Origin: Anaerolineales bacterium
GTDB lineage: Bacteria; Chloroflexota; Anaerolineae; Anaerolineales; UBA11657
Assembly: GCA_022450585.1 (NCBI GenBank)
Contig: JAKUPR010000001.1
Location: 65,671-124,366, forward strand
Direction: 5' to 3'
Length of the DNA stretch: 58,696 nucleotides
Part shown: positions 17,778 to 25,567 of the stretch, one piece after another
Numbering within the stretch: position 1 is the first letter of the stretch
Layout of the letters: each line of letters starts with the position of its first letter
Position numbers and translations under genes: made by a program
Notes under the pieces: generated by a model
The model's database searches: none
The model's input: only the letters and a program-made list of their open reading frames with translations
What the model was told of the DNA's origin: nothing

Positions 17778-19046
17778 TTATGATTCAATCAAATCGTCGT
17801 CTGGCATCCAAGCTCGGAGGGCGTCAGGAGTGACCACACTGCCATCAGCCTGCTGGTAGTTTTCCAACAATGCTATTAATGTGCGTGGTAGGCCAAGTCC
17901 AGATCCGTTGAGTGTGTGTACGAATTCGGGCTTTGCACCTTTTCTTGGCCGGAAGCGCGCGTTTGCTCGACGCGCTTGGAAATCACCGCAGTTAGACACT
18001 GAAGAAACCTCCAGCCACTCATTACATCCTGGTGCCCAGGCCTCCACATCGTAAGTGATACGTGAACTGAAGCCGAGATCACCTCCACACAACCGGCGTA
18101 CTCGGTAGGGAAGGCCGAGCTCTGTGCAGATATGCTCCGCATCGGCAACCATTTTGTTCAGAACTTTTGATGATTCCTCCGGTTTGCTTAAAGCATACAT
18201 TTCTACTTTGTCAAATTGGTGGCCGCGTTTGATTCCTCGTACGTCCTTGCCTGCAGCTATTTTCTCGCGCCGGAAGCAGGGTGTGTACGCGGTGTAGTAA
18301 CATGGCAGCTCTTCTGCTGTGATGATTTCGTCTCTGTGCAGATTGGTGAGTGGCACCTCGGCTGTGGTCACGAACCAGATATCATCTTCGGCGTCGTGGT
18401 ATATGTTGTCTGCGAATTTGGGGAGCTGTCCGGCAGTTTCAAAGTTTATCTCTTTTACCATAAACGGTAGATACCGCTCTGCATATCCCCGTTGCGTGTG
18501 CTGTGCCAACATGAAGCTGATGAGTGCTCGTTGTAAGCGCGCTCCGGCGTTATTTAGAACGTAGAACCGGGAACCGCTTAATTTGACGCCACGTTCAAAA
18601 TCGATGATGCCTAAATTTGATCCAATTTCCCAATGTGGTTTTGGGGTGAACTCGAACTCTCTCTGGGTGCCAACAGTGCGTAGAGTCACATTGTGCTTTT
18701 CGTTTGAGCCTGAAGGAGTTTCGGATTCTGGTATGTTTGGCATTTCCATTAAGAGGGTACGCAGACTAGTTTCGACTGTTCGCAGTTGCTTGTCTAGATC
18801 GGCAATCTGCTCACCGACAGCGCGCATTTCTGTGATTCGGGATTCACGGTTCAGCTTATCGTGATGCCGACCAATTTCTTTGGAGACACGATTGCGCTCG
18901 GACTTAAGAGTCTCAGTCTGTTGCAGGAGATCGCGGCGCTGACGGTCTAACGCCAGTATTCCCTCTAGGTCAGCTTCAGAGTCGCGAATCTCCAGAGCAG
19001 CTCTTATCTTCTCGGGGTGTTTGCGGATGAAATTGATGTCAAGCAT
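17778..19046 (-). CDS. serS: Seryl-tRNA synthetase
   Basis: SerS charges tRNA-Ser (and tRNA-Sec) with serine. The 422-residue protein starts MLDINFIRKHPEKI. It has the N-terminal tRNA-binding helical arm (about 30-105, rich in charged heptads), then class II motif 2 (TPCFRREKIAAGKDVRG) and motif 3 (GLGLPRTLIALLENYQ). A GGAGG Shine-Dalgarno precedes the ATG. The gene has a long upstream region with structured sequence. A tRNA-Ser is encoded at 42486 in this window. Confidence 0.97.
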   Translation of the reverse strand: MLDINFIRKHPEKIRAALEIRDSEADLEGILALDRQRRDLLQQTETLKSERNRVSKEIGRHHDKLNRESRITEMRAVGEQIADLDKQLRTVETSLRTLLMEMPNIPESETPSGSNEKHNVTLRTVGTQREFEFTPKPHWEIGSNLGIIDFERGVKLSGSRFYVLNNAGARLQRALISFMLAQHTQRGYAERYLPFMVKEINFETAGQLPKFADNIYHDAEDDIWFVTTAEVPLTNLHRDEIITAEELPCYYTAYTPCFRREKIAAGKDVRGIKRGHQFDKVEMYALSKPEESSKVLNKMVADAEHICTELGLPYRVRRLCGGDLGFSSRITYDVEAWAPGCNEWLEVSSVSNCGDFQARRANARFRPRKGAKPEFVHTLNGSGLGLPRTLIALLENYQQADGSVVTPDALRAWMPDDDLIES

Positions 19047-19230
19047 GTCATCCTCCCTGTGTTACAGTAGTTTTGAACTGTTCTTCATCCATTGTGTGGC
19101 GAAGGGCTGGTAATGTTCGCAATCATAATTATTAAGATGGTATAAGTGACCGCACTATAGGCCAAGATGCGTTTTAGGTTATCCTATTGGCGGTAGTTAT
19201 CTAGTGCAATCGCCGTGCTTTCCATTGACT

Positions 19231-19273
19231 TCCCTCGCCGCCGGTTCTCCGAAGGGATTCGCGTGGCGAGGGG
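19231..19273 (-). promoter_or_regulatory. Structured leader hairpin upstream of serS
   Basis: CCCTCGCC (19232-19239) pairs perfectly with GGCGAGGG (19265-19272), extended by one T-G pair. The 25-nt interior can itself fold. It lies about 190-230 nt before serS, without a T tract, so a cis-regulatory or processing structure is possible rather than a simple terminator. Confidence 0.4.
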
Positions 19274-19398
19274 TATTAAGCGTCCTTTTTGCGCGTATTT
19301 AGCGCGGATTATAAACGCATCTTAGCTGCTTGTACAAACTGAGCTTGTCTGTACGTTCCAGGATAATCAAGCAAGGACACGAGGTATCAGGGAGCATT

Positions 19399-19429
19399 GT
19401 GACATGATTGTAATTCGGGCGGCTATAAT
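19399..19429 (+). promoter_or_regulatory. Putative nth promoter, leaderless type
   Basis: A consensus TATAAT (19424-19429) is preceded by GTGACA (19399-19404) at 19 nt. The GTG start of nth is only 6 nt after the -10 box, so transcription should begin at or beside the start codon. Confidence 0.55.
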
Positions 19430-19435
19430 GGGGGT

Positions 19436-20155
19436 GTGACCAATTCAGAGTTAAGGTGTAAGGCTAGCCGGGTACAGCAAATCCTGATGCAAACCTATGG
19501 GCAACCAGAGTGGCGTAAAGCTCTGTCAGCCTTGGACGAACTGATTTCCACCATACTTTCCCAAAACACTAATGACAATAATCGAGATCGAGCCTTCGAT
19601 GCGTTATGTAGTACGTTTGAGAACTGGGATGCAGTTCGCGATGCACCTGCGAAAGAAGTGATAAATGCCATTCGGCCTGCTGGGTTGGCGAATCAGAAAG
19701 GCCCGCGCATACAAGAGGTGCTACGTCAGATTACCGAGGAGAGAGGAAAACTATGCCTTGAATTTCTTGGTAGATTGCCTGTTGAGGAGGCACGTCAGTG
19801 GCTTTTGCGCTTTAAGGGTGTGGGTCCAAAGACAGCTGCAATTGTACTTCTATTTGCATTAGAGATGCCTGCTTTTCCAGTAGACACTCATGTCCACCGT
19901 GTAACCGGGCGTCTAGGTCTACGGCCACGTAGAATGAGTGCGGAGACTTCACATGGATATTTGGAGGAACTGTTCCAACCGCGACATTACTATAATTCGC
20001 ATTTGAATCTTATCCAGTTGGGACGGGAGGTATGCCGTGCGCGCCGTCCAAGATGTTTGGAATGTTCACTTCGCAGTTGCTGTGATTATTGGGCCTCTGT
20101 AAATATTTCAGACTCTGTTCAAGGTGCCGAAGCATCTAAGTTATCCGCTGAATAG
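19436..20155 (+). CDS. nth: Endonuclease III-family DNA glycosylase
   Basis: This base-excision repair enzyme has 239 residues. The HhH motif FKGVGPKTAA carries catalytic K132, and D150 lies in VDTHVHR. The [4Fe-4S] cluster loop is C200-x6-C207-x2-C210-x5-C216. It removes oxidised pyrimidines and cleaves the abasic strand. The GTG start at 19436 has no Shine-Dalgarno and follows directly on a TATAAT, fitting a leaderless mRNA. The 3' end overlaps the convergent phosphoribosyltransferase gene by 15 nt. A subfamily related to UV endonuclease or MutY-like glycosylases is less likely. Confidence 0.9.
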   Translation: MTNSELRCKASRVQQILMQTYGQPEWRKALSALDELISTILSQNTNDNNRDRAFDALCSTFENWDAVRDAPAKEVINAIRPAGLANQKGPRIQEVLRQITEERGKLCLEFLGRLPVEEARQWLLRFKGVGPKTAAIVLLFALEMPAFPVDTHVHRVTGRLGLRPRRMSAETSHGYLEELFQPRHYYNSHLNLIQLGREVCRARRPRCLECSLRSCCDYWASVNISDSVQGAEASKLSAE

Positions 20156-20695
20156 TGGGATATGGCCGAGGGCGTATATGTGCTTCCATTGTGAACGATC
20201 GCCCTCTGTAAGGATAGCTGCTTCGGCTGTAACCTGCGCGGCCGCTTTTGACATCAGGAGACGCATTGCTTGCAAAGTGGAGCCGGTGCTGATTACGTCA
20301 TCTACTAACACTATGCGTTTTCCTGTAATCATGGAACGGTCCTTTTCATCAAGATAGAGGTGCTGCGGTTTGCCGGTGGTAATTGAGAGTGTCTCGGCTT
20401 GTAGGCTATCGCCCATGTATGGCTTGTGGGTTTTACGGAGCACAACATATGGTTTCTTGGCGGTTGCGGCCAGTGAGCAGATTAGGGGGATACTCTTTGC
20501 CTCCGCGGTTACTAGTACATCGTAATCGATGTCAGCTAGGTCATAACTCAGTGCAGCTGCAGCGGCGTGTACAAGTTCGGTGTCACCGAGTATATTTAAT
20601 ACAGCTATACGTAGACCAGATCTAATTTTCACAAGCGGTAACTCGCGGGTTACGCCAGCTATTTCCATTTTGTATGCTTTTTTGTGGGTACTCAT
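20141..20695 (-). CDS. Adenine-phosphoribosyltransferase-like PRTase
   Basis: A 184-residue type I phosphoribosyltransferase has the PRPP-binding motif IVLVDDVISTGST at about 127-139. It resembles Apt-like purine-salvage enzymes, but an N-terminal hood different from classical Apt leaves the base open. It overlaps the upstream methyltransferase gene by 4 nt (ATGA) and is likely co-translated with it, at the end of the gatB-methyltransferase-PRTase unit. Xanthine or another purine is an alternative substrate. Confidence 0.8.
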   Translation of the reverse strand: MSTHKKAYKMEIAGVTRELPLVKIRSGLRIAVLNILGDTELVHAAAAALSYDLADIDYDVLVTAEAKSIPLICSLAATAKKPYVVLRKTHKPYMGDSLQAETLSITTGKPQHLYLDEKDRSMITGKRIVLVDDVISTGSTLQAMRLLMSKAAAQVTAEAAILTEGDRSQWKHIYALGHIPLFSG

Positions 20696-21609
20696 TTTGA
20701 CCTCTGCGAAGAAAAAGGTTCCTTAAAGTCATAGATTCCATCACTTATACTACACACAGGACCACAGTTTGGGCATGTTATCGTGTGCTTGCTCTCGCTG
20801 AGTTCGGTGCTGTAGCAGTGCTGGCAACGGAAAAATGATTGGGTTGGAGCGATTGGCCCTACTGGGTGCGCGTCGGCACGCAGCATCAAGCTAGGTGATA
20901 GTTGCCATAATTCACCACTACTTTGGAGCACTCCATCTGCAGTTGCAAGCCAATGTAGCGGCACAATGCGTTTGAGGAGTGGTATTCGAAAGTGGGAAAT
21001 ACTGCGTTGTTTACGGATTGTGAATCCCGCTTCATGCAGCCAGGATCGCATGCTACGTGGGCAAAAATTAAAATTAAGCTTTGAGAATTCTATTGATTCA
21101 GGGCTGAAAGGATTCCAGCTCTGTCGACCGAGCCAGTATCGAAGAATCGCCTTAACATTGCGTTTATTGGCAAACTCTAGAACAAGGGCTCCGGACGGCC
21201 GCAAGGTGGCTCTAACGCCTTCCAGAGCTGCGCGTGGGTCTACCAGGTGGTGAATTACCCGAACCATTAAGGCGGTGTGAAAAAGACCGGGCACGAATGG
21301 CAGGTGATAAACATTGGCGACCACGTATATGAATCGGGGCCCACGGCCTAACCTCTCCTGTGCTTGCTGGAGCTGTGTGCGGGAATAATCCAACAGGACT
21401 ACGCGTTCAAAGTGATCAAGTTCTCGGGTTAAGCGACCGGCACCGGCGCCGATTTCGAGACAGAGTGCACCATTCTTTGGAAGCAGGTGTCGCAGTGAGA
21501 TGCGTTCGACGAGGTCTTCGTAAGCGCGTCCGCCCTTCTCCCAGAACTCAGTCTGATAGTGAGAGCCATCGTAATCACAAACAGGTTTACTTGTTGTCGC
21601 ATCCATCAT
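20692..21609 (-). CDS. SAM-dependent methyltransferase with C-terminal Trm112-like zinc ribbon
   Basis: This 305-residue class I methyltransferase has the SAM motif CLEIGAGAGRLTREL at about 50-64 and a following acidic DYSR strand end. The last 45 residues contain two CxxC-type pairs (CQHC and CPNC) followed by SDGIYDF, resembling the end of Trm112 proteins. The domain that is elsewhere a separate activator thus appears fused here. It overlaps gatB and the PRTase by 4 nt each, so the three are one operon. Substrate is unknown; quinone, lipid or small-molecule methylation are options. Confidence 0.8.
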   Translation of the reverse strand: MMDATTSKPVCDYDGSHYQTEFWEKGGRAYEDLVERISLRHLLPKNGALCLEIGAGAGRLTRELDHFERVVLLDYSRTQLQQAQERLGRGPRFIYVVANVYHLPFVPGLFHTALMVRVIHHLVDPRAALEGVRATLRPSGALVLEFANKRNVKAILRYWLGRQSWNPFSPESIEFSKLNFNFCPRSMRSWLHEAGFTIRKQRSISHFRIPLLKRIVPLHWLATADGVLQSSGELWQLSPSLMLRADAHPVGPIAPTQSFFRCQHCYSTELSESKHTITCPNCGPVCSISDGIYDFKEPFSSQRSK

Positions 21610-23099
21610 CGGGTATTGTTGGTATCAGCCTCTCTTTTTAGCGTTTTCTTTAAGAGTGAACGCACGATTTGTGGGTTCGCTTTGCCGTTCAGGGTCCGCA
21701 TCACCTGTCCGAGTAGCCAGTTGGTGAGGGAATCCTTGCCGGAGAGAAGGCTCTTCACTTCCTCAGGATGATCTCTGAGAACATCTTCGACCGCTTTAGT
21801 GATTGAGGCTACATCGTTTACTTGTTCAAGCTCATGTTCGCTGATAATTTCCTGTGGTGTTGCTCTCGTTTCTAGCATTTCGCGCATCACTTGCTTAGCG
21901 CTGTTGGCGCTAATACTATTTGACTGTAACAATGCTAACAAGTCTACCAGATGCGCTGGGGTGATATGCATGTCCTCTATTTCTATTCTAGCGTTGTGCA
22001 ACATGCCGAAGAGCTGACTTGTTAACCAGTTAGAGATTGTCTTTGCTTGTATAGGTGGGTCTGTCTTTGATCCTCTGTCGACTGCACCTTCGAAAAACTC
22101 GGCCACTGACCTCTGCCTTACCAGCACCTGGGCATCGTACTCGTTTAGCCCCATGCTGCGGAAGCGCTCTAATTTTTCGGTCGGTAGTTCTGGGAGTTCA
22201 TCTCCAATCTTTTGCAACCAGACAGGATCAATTTGCACTGGCGGTAAATCGGGTTCGGGAAAATAGCGATAATCGTGAGCTTGTTCCTTGCTGCGCTGGG
22301 CAACTGTAACTTCCCGTGCTTCATCCCATCCAAGTGTTTGTTGCTCTACAGTCTTTCCGGCGGTTAAAATGGATATCTGTCGGTCGATTTCATATTGTGT
22401 GCTGTGACGAAGTGAGCGAAAAGAATTTAGGTTTTTTATTTCAGTCCGGGTATTTAGTTTTTCACTTCTGGTCTTCCGAACGGATACGTTGGCTTCAAAC
22501 CGAATGACTCCTTTTTCCATATTGCCGCTGTTGACTTTCAGATAGGTCAAAATACTTTGAAGCTCCTTAGCGTAGGCTACCGCCTCTGAAGCTGAGCGAA
22601 TGTCGGGCTCACTTACGATTTCCAACAGCGGCACGCCAGCCCGGTTCAAATCGACAAGTGACATACTCCCGGCCCCGGAAACTTTGTCTCGGTGAATTAG
22701 CTTGCCCGTGTCCTCCTCTAGATGAACACGGCGGATGCGGATTTTCCGTTTTCCAGCGGAGGTTGATATGGTGATGTGACCATTTGTGGCGAGTGGTCTC
22801 TCGTATTGTGAAATCTGATAACCCTTCGGTAGATCTGGGTAAAAGTAGTTCTTGCGTGCAAAGATACTCTCGGCTGCCACTTCGCAATGCAGTGCCAGCG
22901 CTACCATTGCTCCGAGATATACTGCGCGTTGGTTTGTGACTGGGAGTGTTCCTGGCATACCTGAGCATACTGGGCATGTATACAGGTTCGGATTTGCAGT
23001 AGTCGAATCCACCACGCGGCAGCTACAAAACATTTTTGATTGTGTTAGTAGTTCAGCATGTACTTCTAGACCGATAACAGCTTGGTGATTCATAGTCAT
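21606..23099 (-). CDS. gatB: Asp/Glu-tRNA(Asn/Gln) amidotransferase subunit B
   Basis: GatB of the GatCAB complex phosphorylates the misacylated tRNA carboxylate and binds the tRNA. The 497-residue protein starts close to VIGLEVHAELLTQSKMFC, the family's N-terminal signature, and keeps the catalytic cradle and C-terminal YqeY/GatB tail. A -35/-10 pair precedes an ATG that follows the -10 by 7 nt, suggesting leaderless expression. The methyltransferase gene follows with a 4-nt overlap. gatA and gatC are encoded 2.5-4 kb away, so the subunits are not in one operon. Confidence 0.97.
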   Translation of the reverse strand: MTMNHQAVIGLEVHAELLTQSKMFCSCRVVDSTTANPNLYTCPVCSGMPGTLPVTNQRAVYLGAMVALALHCEVAAESIFARKNYFYPDLPKGYQISQYERPLATNGHITISTSAGKRKIRIRRVHLEEDTGKLIHRDKVSGAGSMSLVDLNRAGVPLLEIVSEPDIRSASEAVAYAKELQSILTYLKVNSGNMEKGVIRFEANVSVRKTRSEKLNTRTEIKNLNSFRSLRHSTQYEIDRQISILTAGKTVEQQTLGWDEAREVTVAQRSKEQAHDYRYFPEPDLPPVQIDPVWLQKIGDELPELPTEKLERFRSMGLNEYDAQVLVRQRSVAEFFEGAVDRGSKTDPPIQAKTISNWLTSQLFGMLHNARIEIEDMHITPAHLVDLLALLQSNSISANSAKQVMREMLETRATPQEIISEHELEQVNDVASITKAVEDVLRDHPEEVKSLLSGKDSLTNWLLGQVMRTLNGKANPQIVRSLLKKTLKREADTNNTR

Positions 23100-23106
23100 A
23101 CGTGCT

Positions 23107-23134
23107 ATTGTACAATCGATCGGCTCTCAATCAA
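23107..23134 (-). promoter_or_regulatory. Putative gatB promoter, leaderless type
   Basis: On the minus strand TTGATT (23129-23134) and TACAAT (23107-23112) are 16 nt apart. The gatB ATG begins 7 nt after the -10 hexamer. Confidence 0.6.
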
Positions 23135-23274
23135 GTGTACGTCTGCATTCGATAAGCTCCGTCTTTCTCCTCTATTATGTCTTGATTTGTTAGGGTTTGG
23201 TAGGGCACTATGGGCGCATTATCATCGTTTATTATGCAGAAAGCAAGCACGCACGGTGAAGATGGGCTGACTTC

Positions 23275-24402
23275 ATGTATACTTCGGGGATGGGGTCGGT
23301 GCAGTTGCACTCTAACTGGGCGGAAATTGACCTATCCGCAATCAGTGACAATGTACGCTTTTTTTGTGCGCATACGGATGCACGGGTCATGGCGGTGGTC
23401 AAGGCAAATGCTTACGGGCATGGGGCTGTGCCAGTTGCACAAACCGCCTTGAAGGCGGGGGCGTCGTGGTGTGGAGTGGCGCAAGCTGAAGAAGCACTTG
23501 AGCTTCGTCGCGCTGGCTTGGAGTGTCCGATATTGCTACTGGGTTTTGCTCCGGAAGCAGGTCTGGCGGAGCTAATTTCATTAGGGGTATCCCTCTGTGT
23601 ATGGGAATCTAGTCAGCTTGAGAAAATCGCAGCAGCTGCAAATGAAATAGGGAATACCGCTCGGCTACACTTAAAGATCGATACTGGAATGGGCAGACTT
23701 GGCGCCAAGCCAGAGGATGCTCTGGCGCTTGCGCGCCGGTTGGAAGTTACTGAGTACTTGCAATTTGAAGGATTGTTGACACATTTTGCGCGGGCGGATG
23801 AGAGAAACCTAGGACCAACGGTGGAGCAGGAGCTATGTTTTGATGATGTCCGAAATGCACTTAAAGCAAGTGGGCTTCAGGCCGATTTGGTACATGCGGC
23901 TAATTCCGCGGCTACGCTTGTACGACCGGAATCCCACTTGGATATGGTTCGCGTTGGTATTGCAATGTACGGACTTGACCCGTCCGCAGACTGCCCTTGC
24001 CCTGAAGGACTCCGTCCGGTGTTGACGTGGAAGGCACAGCTCGCTCATGTTAAGACTGTTCCCAAGGGATCGGGCCTGAGCTATGGCCACCAATATGTCA
24101 CGAGCGGTGATGAGATAATTGGTACTGTTACTGCAGGTTATGCTGACGGCTACCGACGTCTGGGAAAAAAGGTTGTACTTGTGGGTGGAGAGCGTGTTGC
24201 GGTCCTGGGTAGAGTATGTATGGATCAGTTTTTGGTGCGCCTTGATGGTGTTCCCAATGTGATGGTTGGTGATGAAGTTGTCCTGCTTGGCGATCAGGGT
24301 CAGGAGCGACTCTCGGCAGAAGAGCTTGCTGAGCGTTGGGGTACAATAAATTATGAGGTGGTTTGCGGTATCGGGGCGCGCGTGCCTCGAATCTGTATCT
24401 AA
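23275..24402 (+). CDS. alr: Alanine racemase
   Basis: This PLP enzyme interconverts L- and D-alanine for peptidoglycan. It has 375 residues, with the PLP lysine K43 in VVKANAYGHG and the catalytic-tyrosine region SYGHQYV in the second half, plus AGYADGYRR. The start at 23275 is likely but uncertain, since an ATG five codons later lies very close to GGGG. It is monocistronic and divergent from gatB. Its presence, with the LysM protein, supports a murein-containing cell wall. Confidence 0.95.
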   Translation: MYTSGMGSVQLHSNWAEIDLSAISDNVRFFCAHTDARVMAVVKANAYGHGAVPVAQTALKAGASWCGVAQAEEALELRRAGLECPILLLGFAPEAGLAELISLGVSLCVWESSQLEKIAAAANEIGNTARLHLKIDTGMGRLGAKPEDALALARRLEVTEYLQFEGLLTHFARADERNLGPTVEQELCFDDVRNALKASGLQADLVHAANSAATLVRPESHLDMVRVGIAMYGLDPSADCPCPEGLRPVLTWKAQLAHVKTVPKGSGLSYGHQYVTSGDEIIGTVTAGYADGYRRLGKKVVLVGGERVAVLGRVCMDQFLVRLDGVPNVMVGDEVVLLGDQGQERLSAEELAERWGTINYEVVCGIGARVPRICI

Positions 24403-24576
24403 ATATAACTTTGGCAGAACTTGAGCATTTTCTCTCTATTGGGGACCCTAAAGTGTCTGCCGATTGTAGTTCAGAAACTGGATATTATTGCCTCGGGCTC
24501 ATGGCGCTTGTTGGCAAAACAGATGCCTTCGACTGCTCTCTTGGGTCTATAAATCAATGGCGGCGTACATCTTTTT

Positions 24577-25566
24577 TCACTCGAATATCAATTCTGATTC
24601 GTCGCCTACGTTGCATGTAAGGAAGCGTCCTTGCAAATGTGCACCACGGCCTATGAGTGATTTAGTGATCATGGCGTTCTTGATTTGTGTCCCTTGATCT
24701 ACAATTGAATCCCGGATGACTGATCCATCGATTTTGCAATTTGCGCCTATAGTTGCAAAGGGTCCAATCACAGAATGTTTGATTTGTGCATCGGGATGAA
24801 TGTTGACGGGTGGCACTATTACATATCCGCGTGCGACGATCTTATCGCTGTTATCGTGTCCGTGCTGCAGCAGGTATTTGTTTGTCTGTAGGATGCTGTC
24901 CGGTTTTCCGCAGTCCTCCCAGATGTCGACTTCTTGCACGCGCATTTGCATGCCATCATCTAGCAATATCTGCATTGCGTTGGCCAAGTAGAATTCGCCC
25001 TTTGTCTGTACATGATTACCGATTTGTTTCTCAATTGCGTCCATGAGGCGGGCACCATCTCGAAGGAAATAGAAACCTACTACCGCTAGATTATTGTTCA
25101 TTGAATCTGGTTTTTCGATGATTCTCTTGACGTAGCCATCCTCATTGGGTACAGCAACTCCGAACCTTCTGGGGTCCTTAACTTCTTTCACCCAAGCGAT
25201 TGCATCGGAGGGCTCGGAATGTATGTGCTCCAGATTGGCTTCCACTATTGTGTCTGCGAACACTATGAGCACGGGACCGTTGACATAGTCCCTGGCTAAG
25301 AGCACAGCTGTCGACTGTCCGCTGAGTTCATTTTGTTTGAAGAATCTTGTCTTGATGTCCGGGTGTTTTGTGTTTATAAACGACTCAATCTGATCGCTCA
25401 TGTAACCAGTAATTAGAATGAATTCCTCTACTGCTACGTTGCGGAACATTTCCAGTACGTGGCTAAGCAACGGGGTTCCGGCTATGTTCATCAACGGCTT
25501 TGGTTTGCTAAAGGTATGTGGTCGAAGCCGGCTTCCGACTCCAGCCAATGGTATGATGACTTTCAT
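24577..25566 (-). CDS. Sugar-1-phosphate nucleotidyltransferase (glucose-1-phosphate thymidylyltransferase-like)
   Basis: The 329-residue protein starts MKVIIPLAGVGSRLRPHT, with the G-x-G-x-R-L-x-P signature. KPKPLMNIAGTP follows, and the C-terminal third has repeats typical of left-handed beta-helices. It most likely activates glucose-1-phosphate with dTTP or UTP for wall or glycoconjugate synthesis. It starts 1 nt after gatA stops (TGAAATG-type junction), so it is co-transcribed with gatC-gatA. Which sugar or nucleotide it uses is not resolved. Confidence 0.85.
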   Translation of the reverse strand: MKVIIPLAGVGSRLRPHTFSKPKPLMNIAGTPLLSHVLEMFRNVAVEEFILITGYMSDQIESFINTKHPDIKTRFFKQNELSGQSTAVLLARDYVNGPVLIVFADTIVEANLEHIHSEPSDAIAWVKEVKDPRRFGVAVPNEDGYVKRIIEKPDSMNNNLAVVGFYFLRDGARLMDAIEKQIGNHVQTKGEFYLANAMQILLDDGMQMRVQEVDIWEDCGKPDSILQTNKYLLQHGHDNSDKIVARGYVIVPPVNIHPDAQIKHSVIGPFATIGANCKIDGSVIRDSIVDQGTQIKNAMITKSLIGRGAHLQGRFLTCNVGDESELIFE

Positions 25567-25567
25567 T

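Larger units (their letters stand above)
19047..19435. other. Divergent intergenic region with structured serS leader
   Basis: No gene was seen in this 389-nt region. On the minus strand TTGTAC (19332-19337) and TATAAT (19308-19313) form a likely serS promoter, giving a leader of about 255 nt. The leader contains a 9-bp stem (19231-19239 with 19265-19273) enclosing a smaller hairpin. On the plus strand a separate -10 box serves nth. No T-box consensus was found. Confidence 0.5.

Noticed and set aside
19047-19435. T-box riboswitch upstream of serS
   Set aside because: No T-box consensus sequence or antiterminator pairing with a T tract could be found on the minus strand.
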